Source of the DNA: Pseudomonadota bacterium | GTDB taxonomy: Bacteria > Pseudomonadota > Gammaproteobacteria > Burkholderiales > Rhodocyclaceae | DNA: 64,000 bases | Direction: 5' to 3' | Assembly (NCBI GenBank): GCA_029780075.1 | Contig: JAKOZI010000125.1 | Span: 1 to 64,000, forward strand | In this document: piece by piece, positions 19,892 to 31,300 of the stretch | Numbering within the stretch: position 1 is the stretch's first letter | Layout: each line of letters opens with the position of its first letter | Notes under the pieces: model-generated | Database searches by the model: none | What the model was told of the DNA's origin: nothing | Seen by the model: the letters and a program-made list of their open reading frames with translations, nothing else | Position numbers and translations under genes: made by a program

Positions 19892-21143
19892 GCGCGCGCA
19901 GCGGCACATCCCGGGTGGTGTCAATTCGCCGGTCCGGGCGTTTCGTTCGGTCGGCGGTACGCCGCGCTTTTTCGCCACCGGTTCCGGTGCGCGCGTCGTC
20001 GACGTAGACGGCAAGAGTTACGTCGATTACGTTGGTTCGTGGGGGCCGCTGATCCTTGGGCACGCGCATCCCGAAGTAGTCGCCGCGGTCCGCGCGGCGG
20101 CGTTGCAGGGACTCTCCTTCGGTGCCCCGACCGCCGGTGAGGTCGAGATGGCCGAGCTGTTGTGTGAAATGTTGCCTTCGCTCGAAATGGTTCGCCTGGT
20201 GAGTTCCGGTACTGAAGCGACGATGAGTGCGATCCGGCTGGCACGCGGCTTTAGCGGGCGCGACCTGCTGATCAAGTTCGAGGGTTGTTACCATGGCCAC
20301 TCCGACAGCCTGCTGGTGAAGGCCGGCTCGGGGATGCTCACCTTTGGCAATCCGAGTTCAGGCGGCGTCCCCGCCGATATTGCCCGGCACACGCTGGTGC
20401 TCGACTATAACGACTGCGCCGGCCTGGCGGCGGCATTTGCCGAGCACGGCCCGCGGATTGCCGCGGTGATCGTCGAGCCGGTCGCCGGCAACATGAACCT
20501 GATCGCGCCGCAGCCTGCTTTCCTGCAGGCGATGCGCGACCTGTGCTCGGCCCACGGAGCGGTGCTGATCTTCGACGAAGTGATGACCGGATTTCGTGTG
20601 GGTGCCAGGGGAGCGCAAGGTCTTTATGGCATCACTCCCGATCTCACGACGCTCGGCAAGGTGATTGGCGGCGGCATGCCGGTAGGTGCTTTCGGTGGCC
20701 GGCGCGAGATCATGGCCATGATCGCCCCGCTCGGCCCGGTGTACCAGGCGGGTACCCTGTCCGGCAATCCGGTGGCCGTCGCCGCCGGTCTGGCGACGCT
20801 GCAACTGCTGCGCGGCGCGGGTTTCTACGAATCGCTGGCGCGGCGCAGCAGACAACTCACCGACGGTCTGGTTGCGGCTGCCGACAAACATCGCGTGCCG
20901 TTCTCCGCGCAAGCGATCGGTGGCATGTTCGGTCTGTATTTCCGCCCGCAGTGCCCGCAGAGCTACGCCGAAGTGATGGGCTGCGACAAGGACGCCTTCA
21001 ATCGCTTCTTCCACGCCATGCTCGATGCCGGCCACTACTTTGCTCCGTCGGCCTTCGAAGCCGGCTTCGTATCGGCCGCGCACAGCGAGGACGACATCGC
21101 CAGCACGATCGCTGCTGCCGAAGTGGTGTTCAGCGCCTGGTGA
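19863..21143 (+). CDS. hemL: Glutamate-1-semialdehyde 2,1-aminomutase
   Basis: [86 protein letters not shown]. Confidence 0.97.
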   Translation: MSSRSQQLFERAQRHIPGGVNSPVRAFRSVGGTPRFFATGSGARVVDVDGKSYVDYVGSWGPLILGHAHPEVVAAVRAAALQGLSFGAPTAGEVEMAELLCEMLPSLEMVRLVSSGTEATMSAIRLARGFSGRDLLIKFEGCYHGHSDSLLVKAGSGMLTFGNPSSGGVPADIARHTLVLDYNDCAGLAAAFAEHGPRIAAVIVEPVAGNMNLIAPQPAFLQAMRDLCSAHGAVLIFDEVMTGFRVGARGAQGLYGITPDLTTLGKVIGGGMPVGAFGGRREIMAMIAPLGPVYQAGTLSGNPVAVAAGLATLQLLRGAGFYESLARRSRQLTDGLVAAADKHRVPFSAQAIGGMFGLYFRPQCPQSYAEVMGCDKDAFNRFFHAMLDAGHYFAPSAFEAGFVSAAHSEDDIASTIAAAEVVFSAW

Positions 21144-21171
21144 GGCGCGTCCGGCCGCTGCGGACGAAGTA

Positions 21172-22545
21172 TCAGTCAGTCCGCCGGTTTGCCGCTTGGC
21201 TGCTGCTTGCCCGGCGCTGCTCGAAATGCCGTAGACCGTAGTAGGTCAAAGCGCCGACACCAACCATGGCGCAGGCAAAACTACCGTAGGCGATCGGCCA
21301 GGGAATCCCTTCGGTCATCATCGAGAATTCCGACATGCCGCCCATGCCGGCAAGGACATTGATCGGCATGAATATCACGCTAAGGATCGTCAGACGCTTG
21401 ATGTCCTTGTTCTGATTGATGTTGATCGCACTGTCGGTGGCATCCATCAGGAAGTTGATCTTGTTGAACAGGAAAGCCGTGTGACCATCAAGCGATTCAA
21501 TGTCGCGCAGGATCTCGCGTACGTCGGCATGTTGCGCGTCGGAGAGGAACTTGCCGCGCAGCAGGAAGGACAGGGCGCGCCGGGTGTCGAGTACGCTGCG
21601 GCGAGTGCGCCCGTTGAGATCCTCGGCCTCGGAAATCGCCGTCAGGATCTTTGACGCTTCCTGGTCGGTGGTATGCGAGCGCAACACCTGCCTGCCGACT
21701 TTCTCCAGTTCGCCGTAGACATCCTCCAGGGCATTCGCAGAGTACTCCACATCGGCTGCGTAGAGGTCGAGCAGCACATCGGTGCCATTGCTGACGTAGC
21801 CCGGGCGGGTGCGCGCGCGCGCGCGCTGCAGGCGAAACACCGGCAATTCCTCGCTGCGCACCGTAAATAACACATCGTTCTGAAGAATCAGGGCGACCGG
21901 AACGTTGCGCGATTCCTCGCGGGTGTCGAGCAGGAAGTCGGAGTGCAGATGCGTGTGCCCCTCCTCGTCCACATAGAAGCGGGCGCTGGCTTCCAGGTCG
22001 GTCAGGTTGCCGGGGTCCGGCAGATCGACGTCGAACAACCCGCCGATCCAGGAGCGGATTTTTTTCGTCGGCGCGACCAGGTCGACCCAGATCGGCTTGA
22101 CGTTGCTCAGATCCTCGGGGTTGGTGACCGTGATCTGGCGAAGTCGCCCGTCACGAATCTCGAAAGCAGTAACCGCCGTCTTCTCGTTGCGGTAGTGACT
22201 GTCGTCAATCAACTCCTCAAGGACGTCGTCGGGGAGCAGTGCCAGGATCGGGTCGGCACCTTCCTTGACTTCCTCCCAGACGACCAGGCGCTCGTTGGGT
22301 TCGAGTGATTCTAGGATGTAAGCGACTTCCCTCGGTGGCATCAGCTTGAGTTTCTGGCGAAGCTCCTTGCGATATTGCTGCTGCAACTCCACGTCCACCT
22401 CGTCCTGGTTGGGCGTTTCCTGCTCACGTACCAGGTCCTCGACCAGTTTCTGCAACGACAACAAGGAGCGTACTTCCGTGAGGTGTACGTCGGCTAGCCG
22501 CTTTTGCAGCATTTCAGGGACATGTGGTCTGTTTTCTTCGCTCAC
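21172..22545 (-). CDS. corA: CorA-family magnesium/cobalt transporter
   Basis: LTILSVIFMPINVLAGMGGMSEFS with GMN-like C-terminal TM signature; GTG start proposed at VSEENRP. Confidence 0.88.
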   Translation of the reverse strand: MSEENRPHVPEMLQKRLADVHLTEVRSLLSLQKLVEDLVREQETPNQDEVDVELQQQYRKELRQKLKLMPPREVAYILESLEPNERLVVWEEVKEGADPILALLPDDVLEELIDDSHYRNEKTAVTAFEIRDGRLRQITVTNPEDLSNVKPIWVDLVAPTKKIRSWIGGLFDVDLPDPGNLTDLEASARFYVDEEGHTHLHSDFLLDTREESRNVPVALILQNDVLFTVRSEELPVFRLQRARARTRPGYVSNGTDVLLDLYAADVEYSANALEDVYGELEKVGRQVLRSHTTDQEASKILTAISEAEDLNGRTRRSVLDTRRALSFLLRGKFLSDAQHADVREILRDIESLDGHTAFLFNKINFLMDATDSAININQNKDIKRLTILSVIFMPINVLAGMGGMSEFSMMTEGIPWPIAYGSFACAMVGVGALTYYGLRHFEQRRASSSQAANRRTD

Positions 22546-22680
22546 GCTATGGACTTTCTGATGATCAGACGCCGAAAAGGGCTGCGATTGTAGCACCGCA
22601 AGCCTGGTCGAGCGCGCTCCGAGCGGCATTTATCTGGCCACTGAAACAACTTGAAATCTTTTTTTGCACAATCGCCTAGC

Positions 22681-22706
22681 GCCGCCCGCGACGGCTCGCG
22701 GGCGGC
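22681..22706. other. Perfect 11-bp GC-rich stem-loop in the corA/kup divergent region
   Basis: GCCGCCCGCGA CGGC TCGCGGGCGGC. Confidence 0.85.
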
Positions 22707-22717
22707 GATCGCGGTGC

Positions 22718-22746
22718 TTGTGGCGAGATTGTATTCGTCCTAGAAT
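22718..22746 (+). promoter_or_regulatory. Predicted sigma70 promoter for kup
   Basis: TTGTGG (22718-22723), 17-bp spacer, TAGAAT (22741-22746); about 127-nt leader to kup ATG. Confidence 0.5.
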
Positions 22747-22878
22747 CGCGCTCTTGTTGCTGCGCCGCAGCAGGATGTGGGTTCGCCTGGACAGGGACAG
22801 GGCGAGTGATGCATCGACAGGGCGTGGCAGAAAAAGCCAGGCGGATGACATTCCGCGACTGAGGGTCAGGGAGGGCCA

Positions 22879-24783
22879 ATGACTGCAACACACGCGCCGC
22901 ACGGCGAGAAGACCGGCCTCGCGGCCACCGCGCTGGCGGCCATGGGCGTCGTATTTGGCGACATCGGCACGAGTCCCCTATATACAATGAGGGAGATCTT
23001 CGGCGGTCACCATCCGCTGGCGGTCACCCCGGACAATGTGCTGGGTATCCTCTCGCTGGTCTTTTGGGCTTTAACCATCACGGTGACCCTGAAGTACGTT
23101 CTTTTCATCACCCGCGCCGACAACAAGGGCGAGGGCGGCATCATGGCGCTGACGGCGCTGGCGCTGCGTACAGCGAACGCTTCGCCACGTGTGCTGTGGA
23201 TAATGTCGGCGCTAGGGATTTTTGGTGCCGCACTGTTCTACGGTGATGCGGTGATCACGCCGGCGATGTCGGTACTCGGGGCTGTGGAGGGACTTGAAGT
23301 TGTGACACCACTGCTCAAGCCCTATGTTCTGCCAATCACCGTCGCCATACTGGTCGCGCTTTTCTTCTTTCAGCGGCACGGCACAGCAGCCGTCGGGGCG
23401 TTGTTCGGGCCGCTGATGATGTTCTGGTTTGCCACCCTCGGCGCGCTCGGATTGTGGAATGTGGTGCAGTACCCGTCGGTGCTGGCAGCGATCAATCCTT
23501 GGTATGCGCTATCGTTCGGCATTCAGCATCAAGGCATGGCCTTCTTGGCGCTGGGTTCGGTGGTGCTGGCGATTACCGGCGGCGAGGCGCTCTACGCCGA
23601 CATGGGACACTTCGGTCGCCGTGCTATCAAGTGGGCCTGGTTGGCTTTCGTCTTTCCGCTGTTGTACCTCAACTACCTCGGTCAGGGGGCGCTGATCCTC
23701 AACGATCCGAAGGCGATCGAAAACCCCTTTTTTTTGATGGCGCCGAGTGAGATCCTGCTGATTCCGCTGGTCATTCTGTCCACCGTGGCGACGGTGATCG
23801 CTTCGCAAGCGGTGATTTCCGGAGCCTTTTCGCTGACCAGCCAGGCCATGCAGCTCGGGTATTGCCCACGCATACAGGTCAGATTCACGTCGGAGCGCGA
23901 AAAGGGCCAGATCTACGTGCCGAACATCAACTGGCTGCTGTTATTGACGGTGATCATCGTCGTGCTCGGCTTCCGTTCGTCGTCGAATCTCGCTTCGGCC
24001 TACGGCATCGCCGTCACGCTGACGATGATGATCGACACGATTCTCGCTTTTGTCGTTGTCCGCGCCCTGTGGCGATGGAGCTGGCCGCGTGCGGCGCTTT
24101 TCCTGGTGTTCTTCGTGGTCGTCGACTTCGCCTTCTTTTCAGCCAACGTCATCAAGATCCTCGACGGCGGCTGGTTCCCGCTGGCCTTGGGTTTCTCGGT
24201 GTTCGCCCTGCTCTCGACCTGGAAGCTCGGTCGCAAACTGCTTTACGAGCGCCTGAAGCAGGATTCGGTATCGATCCACGCCTTCATCGGCGGCCTCGCC
24301 ATGGGCGGGCCGCATCGGGTCGACGGCACCGGCGTATTCATGACCGCCGACCCCGAGAGTGTGCCGCGGGCCCTGCTGCACAACCTGTATCACAACAAGG
24401 TCCTGCACCAGCGGGTGGTGCTGCTGAATGTGGTTACCGAAGACGTGCCGCATGTCCCCGAAGACGAGCAGGTGCGCGTCGAAGCGCTGCCGGCGGGATT
24501 TCATCGAGTGTTCGTTCGCTACGGCTTCAAGGACGACCCCGACCTGCCGCATGCCCTGGCGTTGTGCGCCGCGCACGGCATGGACTTCGAAATGATGGAG
24601 ACTTCGTTTTTCCTCGGACGCGAGACCGTCGTCAGCATGCCGATCTCCAGGCGCTCGCGTATGGCCCGCTGGCGCCAGGTATTGTTCACCTGGATGTTCC
24701 GCAACGCCGATACCGCCACCGCGTTCTTCAAGCTGCCCCCCAACCGCGTCGTCGAGTTGGGGGCGCAGGTCGAACTGTCGTAG
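22879..24783 (+). CDS. kup: Kup-type potassium uptake protein
   Basis: ALAAMGVVFGDIGTSPLYTMREIF, TRADNKGEGGIMALTALA, ALFYGDAVITPAMSVLGAVEGL, ASQAVISGAFSLTSQAMQLGYCPR. Confidence 0.96.
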   Translation: MTATHAPHGEKTGLAATALAAMGVVFGDIGTSPLYTMREIFGGHHPLAVTPDNVLGILSLVFWALTITVTLKYVLFITRADNKGEGGIMALTALALRTANASPRVLWIMSALGIFGAALFYGDAVITPAMSVLGAVEGLEVVTPLLKPYVLPITVAILVALFFFQRHGTAAVGALFGPLMMFWFATLGALGLWNVVQYPSVLAAINPWYALSFGIQHQGMAFLALGSVVLAITGGEALYADMGHFGRRAIKWAWLAFVFPLLYLNYLGQGALILNDPKAIENPFFLMAPSEILLIPLVILSTVATVIASQAVISGAFSLTSQAMQLGYCPRIQVRFTSEREKGQIYVPNINWLLLLTVIIVVLGFRSSSNLASAYGIAVTLTMMIDTILAFVVVRALWRWSWPRAALFLVFFVVVDFAFFSANVIKILDGGWFPLALGFSVFALLSTWKLGRKLLYERLKQDSVSIHAFIGGLAMGGPHRVDGTGVFMTADPESVPRALLHNLYHNKVLHQRVVLLNVVTEDVPHVPEDEQVRVEALPAGFHRVFVRYGFKDDPDLPHALALCAAHGMDFEMMETSFFLGRETVVSMPISRRSRMARWRQVLFTWMFRNADTATAFFKLPPNRVVELGAQVELS

Positions 24784-24844
24784 GCGGCGCCCTTTCTACC
24801 GACTACCCGCACGTCAGGCCAGCGCCAAAGCAACGGAGGAAGCC

Positions 24845-26161
24845 ATGATCCACGCCGGACGCCTTGCCGCCACGCTGCTCGTGGTTTTGGCCGCCACGCC
24901 GGTACTGGCCGACAATCTGCCCGCGGCAGCCATTGAGCTGGGCCCGATTCGTCGCAACGAACAGGGTCGGATCGAGGTCGTCAGGACGCCTGCCGATGGC
25001 CCGGCGGTCGGCAGGGACGGCAGTCAGGTGCAGCTTCTGGACAAGAAGGTGCCGAGCGCTGCGTCGAACGGCAGGACCATCGTCGTCGGCCCGCAGGAAG
25101 AAATCAGGAGCATCAGCGAAGCCGCACGCATGGCGCGTGACGGCGACACCATCGAGATCCTGCCCGGCGAGTATCGGCAACAAGCGGTGGTCTGGACGCA
25201 GGGTCGGCTGACCATTCGCGGCGTCGGCAAGCGCCCGCTGTTGCTTGCCGATGGGGCCAGCGTCGAAGGCAAGGCGCTGTGGGTGGTGCGCAACGCCGAG
25301 ATGCTGATCGAGAACATCGAATTCAGGGGCGCACGCGTTCCGAACGGCAACGGTGCCGGCATTCGTTTCGAGCGCGGACACCTGAAAATCCTGCGCTGTG
25401 CGTTCTTCGACAACGAGATGGGTATTCTGACGGGCAACTTTGCCGACACCGTGCTCGAAGTCGAGGATAGCGAGTTCGGTGAGGCCCCCCGGCACGCCAG
25501 TGGCGCGCTGCATCACCTGCTTTATGCTGGGGGGATTGGCCGCCTGAGTGTCCGCGGCAGCCGCTTCCAGCAAGGCTTTCGCGGACACCTGATCAAGTCG
25601 CGGGCGCGCGAAAGTGCGATCCTCTACAATCTGATCGTTGATGGGGCTGGCGGCAGCGCGTCGTACGAGATCGAGTTCCCGAACGGTGGGCTGGCGTGGG
25701 TGATCGGCAATGTCATCGGTCAGAGCACCACCAGCGACAATCCGGATCTGATTTCCTATGCCGCCGAGGGGCAGCGCTGGCCCGACAATGCCCTGTACCT
25801 GGCGCACAACACGCTGATCGACGACCGCACCGATGGGCGCTTCCTGCACGTCTGGACGGAGCGGATGCCGGCGGGCACCGAGGTCTGGGCGATCAACAAC
25901 CTGCTCGTCGGCCGCGGAGCTTTCACACCGCAAGCGCCGGGGCGCCACGAAGGTAACCAGGCGATCATCGACAAGACGATGTTGATCGACGGTGGCGGCC
26001 AGGCGCTGGCCCTGCCGAGCAACTCGCCGTTGCGCGGCCAGGCCCGGCCCGCCGGGTTTGTCCGCGAGCAGAGTCTGGTCCCGACGGCGGAATTCCGTTT
26101 TCCTGTCGGCACTCGCCCACTCGTCGTCGGCAAGCCGCTGTCGGCAGGAGCGTTGCAGTAG
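24845..26161 (+). CDS. Secreted right-handed parallel beta-helix repeat protein
   Basis: Signal peptide MIHAGRLAATLLVVLAATPVLA; SISEAARMARDGDTIEILPGEYRQQAVVWTQ, LTIRGVGKRPLLLADG, IENIEFRGARVPNGNGAGIRFERGHLKILRC. Confidence 0.8.
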   Translation: MIHAGRLAATLLVVLAATPVLADNLPAAAIELGPIRRNEQGRIEVVRTPADGPAVGRDGSQVQLLDKKVPSAASNGRTIVVGPQEEIRSISEAARMARDGDTIEILPGEYRQQAVVWTQGRLTIRGVGKRPLLLADGASVEGKALWVVRNAEMLIENIEFRGARVPNGNGAGIRFERGHLKILRCAFFDNEMGILTGNFADTVLEVEDSEFGEAPRHASGALHHLLYAGGIGRLSVRGSRFQQGFRGHLIKSRARESAILYNLIVDGAGGSASYEIEFPNGGLAWVIGNVIGQSTTSDNPDLISYAAEGQRWPDNALYLAHNTLIDDRTDGRFLHVWTERMPAGTEVWAINNLLVGRGAFTPQAPGRHEGNQAIIDKTMLIDGGGQALALPSNSPLRGQARPAGFVREQSLVPTAEFRFPVGTRPLVVGKPLSAGALQ

Positions 26162-26181
26162 CCAGGGCGCGCCAAAGCAAA

Positions 26182-27948
26182 CTAGGGTACGCGCGACAGC
26201 AGGCTCAGAAATTCCTCGGCGTTCTGGAAGCCGACCACGCGCAGGCCCTCGATCTCCCTGCCGCTGCGGTCGAAGAAGATGATTCCCGGCGGCCCGTAGA
26301 GCTTGAAGCGCTGCAGCAATGCCCGGTCGTCCTCCGAGTTGGCGGTGACGTCGACCTGCAGCAAGGTCCAGCCGGCCAGACGGGCCTGCACGCGCGGATC
26401 GGCGAAGGTGAAACGTTCCATTTCCTTGCACGACACGCACCAGTCGGCATAGAAATCGAGCATTACCGGCTGCCCCGCAGCCGCGATGCGGCTGTCGAGT
26501 TCGGCCAGCGAGCGCACGCGGGTGAACGCCAGAGGCCGGGTGTCGGCGCTCGCCGAGCCGCCGCGCAGGACCGACAACGGCTGCAGCGGATCACGCGAGC
26601 CGGCGAGCGTTCCCAGCAGCATCGCCGCGCCGAGCAGCAGCAGGACGATGCCGATGCCTTTCCAGAAACGTTGCCAGCCCCTGGCGTGCGGCGGCAAGGG
26701 ATCGAGCGCGTGCAGATAGATCGCCGGAACGATCAGCAGCAGCGACCACGCCAGCATCTGGGCGACCACCGGAATCACCGGTGAGACGATCCAGACGGCG
26801 GTCGCCAGCAGGACCACGCCGAACGCCTTCTTGATGGCCTCCATCCACGGGCCGGATCTGGGCAACAAGCTGCCGGTCGAGACGCCCACGGCGAGCAGCG
26901 GTACGCCCAGGCCCAAGCCCATCGCGAACAGCGCCGCACCGCCGAGCGCCGCATCGCCGGTCTGGCCGATGTAGAGCAGGGCTCCGGCCAGCGGCGCGGC
27001 GACACAAGGTCCGACGATGATCGCCGACAGTGCGCCCATGGCCGCGACACCGGGCAGCGAGCCGCCGCGGATATGGCGTGCCTCCTCGGACACCTTGCTT
27101 TGCAGGAAGGTCGGCAGTTGCACTTCGTAGAAGCCGAACATCGACAGCGCGAGGACCACGAACACCGCTGCGAAACCTCCCAGCACCCAGGGGTTCTGCA
27201 ACGCCGCCGCCAGCAGGGTGCCGGTCAGCCCGGCCGCGACGCCGGCCGCCGCATAGGTGACGGCCATGCCGAGAACGTACGCCAGCGACAGCGAGAAGCC
27301 GCGGGCGTGCGACACCGCACGGCCACGGCGACCGGCCCCGATGATGATGCTCGACAGAATCGGAATCATCGGGAAGACGCAGGGGGTCAGCGCCAGCAGC
27401 AGCCCGAAACCAAAAAAGCTGCCGATCAGCAGCCAGAAGTCGGCGTGCCGGAACAGCTGGGCGATGTGTCCCGACTCGTCGCCCGTTGGGCCCTCGCGCG
27501 GGGCTGCCGCGACGATCGCTACCGTTGCCGGGTCCGGCAACTGCACTGCGAGCTTCTGCTGTTGAGGCGGATAGCAGATGCCGGCGTCGGCGCAGCCCTG
27601 TGAGGTCAGGACGAGCGTCAGCGGCAGCGGCCCCGAGGTGTTGCGCACGACCGGCAGATGGATGATCGCTTCGTGGTAGTACACCTCGACGTCGCCGAAA
27701 GTGTCGTCGCGCTTCTCCTTGCCCGGCGGCAGGAGCGGTGCGCCGAGTTCCACCGTCGCCGGCTCGACCGCGAAACGGAACCGGTCACGGTAGAGATAGT
27801 AGCCCTTGGAGATCTCGAAGCGAATTTCCAGGGTTTGTCCGTCGAGGGCGTGTACTGTCGGCTTGAAGGCGATCGCCGGGTCGAGAAATTCCTCGGCGCA
27901 CACCAGGGTGCCCAGCAGCATAGTGAAAGCGAGCAACCAGCGGATCAT
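26182..27948 (-). CDS. dsbD: Thiol:disulfide interchange protein DsbD
   Basis: CYPPQQQKL, LLLALTPCVFPMIPILSSII, GPCVAAPLAGALLYIGQTGD, C-terminal thioredoxin VMLDFYADWCVSCKEMERFTF. Confidence 0.95.
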   Translation of the reverse strand: MIRWLLAFTMLLGTLVCAEEFLDPAIAFKPTVHALDGQTLEIRFEISKGYYLYRDRFRFAVEPATVELGAPLLPPGKEKRDDTFGDVEVYYHEAIIHLPVVRNTSGPLPLTLVLTSQGCADAGICYPPQQQKLAVQLPDPATVAIVAAAPREGPTGDESGHIAQLFRHADFWLLIGSFFGFGLLLALTPCVFPMIPILSSIIIGAGRRGRAVSHARGFSLSLAYVLGMAVTYAAAGVAAGLTGTLLAAALQNPWVLGGFAAVFVVLALSMFGFYEVQLPTFLQSKVSEEARHIRGGSLPGVAAMGALSAIIVGPCVAAPLAGALLYIGQTGDAALGGAALFAMGLGLGVPLLAVGVSTGSLLPRSGPWMEAIKKAFGVVLLATAVWIVSPVIPVVAQMLAWSLLLIVPAIYLHALDPLPPHARGWQRFWKGIGIVLLLLGAAMLLGTLAGSRDPLQPLSVLRGGSASADTRPLAFTRVRSLAELDSRIAAAGQPVMLDFYADWCVSCKEMERFTFADPRVQARLAGWTLLQVDVTANSEDDRALLQRFKLYGPPGIIFFDRSGREIEGLRVVGFQNAEEFLSLLSRVP

Positions 27949-27967
27949 GGCGGGAATCTTGGAGAAG

Positions 27968-28291
27968 TCAGTCGGGGATGCGCGTTTCACGGGCGACCCA
28001 GGCGAGATAGTCGGGCAGTCCCTGGACAACGGGTAGCGCGATCACTTCCGGAAGCGCGTAGGGGTGGCGGTTGCGAATCGCTGCCTGCAGCGCCGGGTAG
28101 CGCTCGCTGGTCGTCTTGATCCACAGCGGCACCTCGTCGGCCGTTTCGAGCACGCCCTGCCAGCGGTAGATCGAGTGGCACGCCGGCAGGATATTCACGC
28201 AGGCCGCCAGCCGCGCCTCGACGAGTGCCCGCGCCAGGTCTTCGGCGGCAGGGCGGTCGGGCAGGTTGGTCAGGACGAGCAGGGTGGTCAC
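27968..28291 (-). CDS. cutA: Divalent-cation tolerance protein CutA
   Basis: DLARALVEARLAACVNILPACHSIYRWQGVLETADEVPLWIKTT, HPYALPEVIALPV. Confidence 0.95.
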   Translation of the reverse strand: MTTLLVLTNLPDRPAAEDLARALVEARLAACVNILPACHSIYRWQGVLETADEVPLWIKTTSERYPALQAAIRNRHPYALPEVIALPVVQGLPDYLAWVARETRIPD

Positions 28292-28302
28292 GGCGTGTGA
28301 TT

Positions 28303-31300
28303 CTACTCCATCGGCAAGCCAGCTCTGGCTGAGTTTGCCTGCCAGGCGGTCACGAAGGCCTCTGGCGGCACGGGGTGGCCAAACCAGAAGCCCTGCGCCA
28401 GGTCACAGCCCTGGTCGAGCAGGATGCACTGCTGTTCGGCGGTCTCGACGCCTTCCGCGATCACCTTCAAACCCAGGCCGTGGCCAAGGGCGACAATGGC
28501 CGCGGCGATGGTGCGGTCATCGGGATCGCTGACCAGATCGCGGACGAAGCTCTGATCGATTTTCAAGGCGCTGAGGGGGAGACGTTTGAGATAGCTGAGG
28601 CTGGAGTAGCCGGTACCGAAGTCGTCGATGGCCAGGCCGACGCCGAGTTCTTCCAGGGCCTGCAGGGTTTCCGCCGTCTGTGGTCCGGCTTCCAGCAGGC
28701 TCGACTCGGTGAGTTCCAGCTCCAGTGCCTGCGCAGGCAGGGCGCTGGCTTCGAGCAGCCCGCGGATGCAGTCGGCGAGACCCGGCTGGCGGAAGTGGCG
28801 GGCGGCGAGGTTGACCGCCACCGGCAGGATCGGCAGACCGTCGGCGCGCCAGCGCGCCAGTTGCCGGCAGACCTCGCCGAGCATCCAGACCCCCAGTTCG
28901 ACGATGAGGTCGCTGGTTTCCGCGACCGGAATGAAGCGCCCCGGTGGAATCATGCCGTGCTCGGGGTGCGGCCAGCGCAGCAGCGCTTCGGCGCCGACCG
29001 TCTGGCCGTCGCTCAGCCGTATCTTGGGCTGGTAGTAAGCGCGCAACTGGCCGCTGGCGAGCGCCTGGCGCAACTCGCTTTCGAGTACCAGACGCTGCAG
29101 GATGGCGGCGTTCATTTGCCGGTCGTAGAACACGCGCGTATTGCGACCCTCCTGCTTGGCCTGGTAGAGCGCGGTGTCGGCGTTTTTCAGCAGTTCGGCG
29201 AAGCTGTTGCCGTCGTTTGGATAGAGGGCGATGCCGATCGATACCGTGGTGCGCAGGGGATGGCCGGCCACCATGAAGGGTTGGCGGAACGCCGTCAGCA
29301 ACTTGTCGGCCACCCGCAACGCACCGTCCTGGGCGGTATCCGGCAGCAACAGCACGAACTCGTCGCCGCCCAGTCGACAGACCGTATCCTCGCCACGGGT
29401 GATCTCCTGCAGGCGAGCCGCCGCTTGTACCAGCAGGGCGTCGCCCTCGGCGTGTCCGAGCGAGTCGTTGACTTCCTTGAACTGGTCCAGGTCGAGAAAC
29501 AGCAGCGCCAGCGCGCTGCGCTGGCGTGTTGCCCGGGCCAGCGCCAGTTCCGCGTGCTGTGCCAGCAGTGAGCGGTTCGGCAGGTCGGTCAACGCGTCGT
29601 AGTAGGCCTGGTGCTCGATGCGCTGTTCGGCAATCTTGAGGGCGGTGATGTCGGTGGCCACGCCGACGTGGTGGCTGATCGTGCCGTTGGCGTCGCGCAC
29701 CGCTCCCAGGCTGGCGAGCGCGGCGCGACGTTCGCCGTCCTTGCGCCGGGCCCAGAACTCACCCTGCCATACGCCCGCAACGGCCAGCGTCCGCGCCATG
29801 CTCTCGAAATACGCCGGCTCTTGCCGTTCGGCCCACAACAGACGTGGATTGCGTCCGCGCACCTCGCTTTCGGCATAGCCGGTGAGGGTGCTGAAGGCGG
29901 GGTTGACGGCGACGATGTTCCACTGCTTGTCGGTGACCATGATCGCGTCGCGTGCCGCTTCGAACACTGCCGCCGCCAGCCGCAGGTGTGCTTCGGCCTG
30001 CTGACGTTCGGTGACGTCGCGGAAATTGAAGACCAGCGCATTCACTACCGGCTCGTGCAGCAGGTTGCTGATCGTGCTCTCCAGCCAGCGCCAGGAGCCG
30101 TCCTTGTGGCGAAAGCGATAGCGCGCCGAGACCACATCTCCCGGCCTCCGCGTCAGTCCGTCCAGCAGCGGCAGCAGCCACGGCAGGTCGTCGGGATGCG
30201 TCGCTTGCTCGGGATCCAGAGCCATGGCTTCTTCAGGAGTGTAGCCGAGAAGGTGGGATACCGCCGGGCTGGCATAGCGGATACTGCCGTTGAACAGGGC
30301 AATGCCATCGGGAGCGTGTTCGATCATCGCGCGAAAGCGTTGCTCGCTATCGTGCAGTGCCGTTTCCGCACGCCGTCGTTCAGTGATGTCGACGAAGGCC
30401 ACGGCGACCAGACCCGGCGCGGTCTGGAAGGCCACCATCTCGAAGCTTTCATCCTTCTCCGGCTGGCCATACGTTACCCTCTCCCAGCGTCGTGCCCCGC
30501 CCGTGCGCGCCAGTTGGCGGCAAGCGTTGGGAATTTCACTGGCCAGCAGGCCCGGGAGTATCTCCTCGACCGGTCTGTCCATGCACTGCGCCTGGCTGAT
30601 ACCGAGCATCGCTTCGGCTGCCGGATTGGCGCCGCCGAGCAGCAGCCGGTCATCCGCCGTCAGGCGGTAAAGATGGAAGCCGAACGGGGCATGCTCGATG
30701 ATCTGGCGGAACTGCGCCTCGCTGGCGCGCAACGCGATGGTGCGTTCGGCGACCAGTTGTTCTGCACGCTGGCGTTGCGCCACCAGAGCGAACAGATACA
30801 TTGCCGCGAGCAGGGTGAGCAGGCCGCCGCCGGCCGGGATCCAGCGGTAGCTCTGATCGTGGTGACGGGCAATGAAGGCAGCGCTCGGCGCCACTTCGAT
30901 GCGCCAGAAGCGGTCGGCGAGAGGAAAGTCCCGGGAGAACCGCAGGTCGCTGGTTGTCGCTGCCGGGAAAGCGCCGCCTGGCGGATGATCGTACAACCAG
31001 CCTTGCTCGCTGCCGGCCGTCAGATCGAGCAGGCGAAACGACAACTGCCCGGGTTCGGCACCCTGCAGTGCATCGCTGACCATGTCGCCGACACGCAGGA
31101 CGCCGAGCACGAAGCCGCGCAGGTGACGACGGCGCTGATCGACCTCGGCCGGCATCGGCAGATCGTGATAGACCGGTGCGAACACCAGAATGGAATAACG
31201 TTCGCTGCTGGACCGGTCCTGCACCAGGACGTAGCGCGCGGTGGCCGCCAGTTGTCCCTGGTCGCGCGCCTTGGCGAGGGGCGCGCCACGCGCCGGATGC

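Noticed and set aside
22681-22706. Rho-independent terminator interpretation of the GC stem
   Set aside because: Lies between divergent genes and has no U-tract following it on the plus strand.
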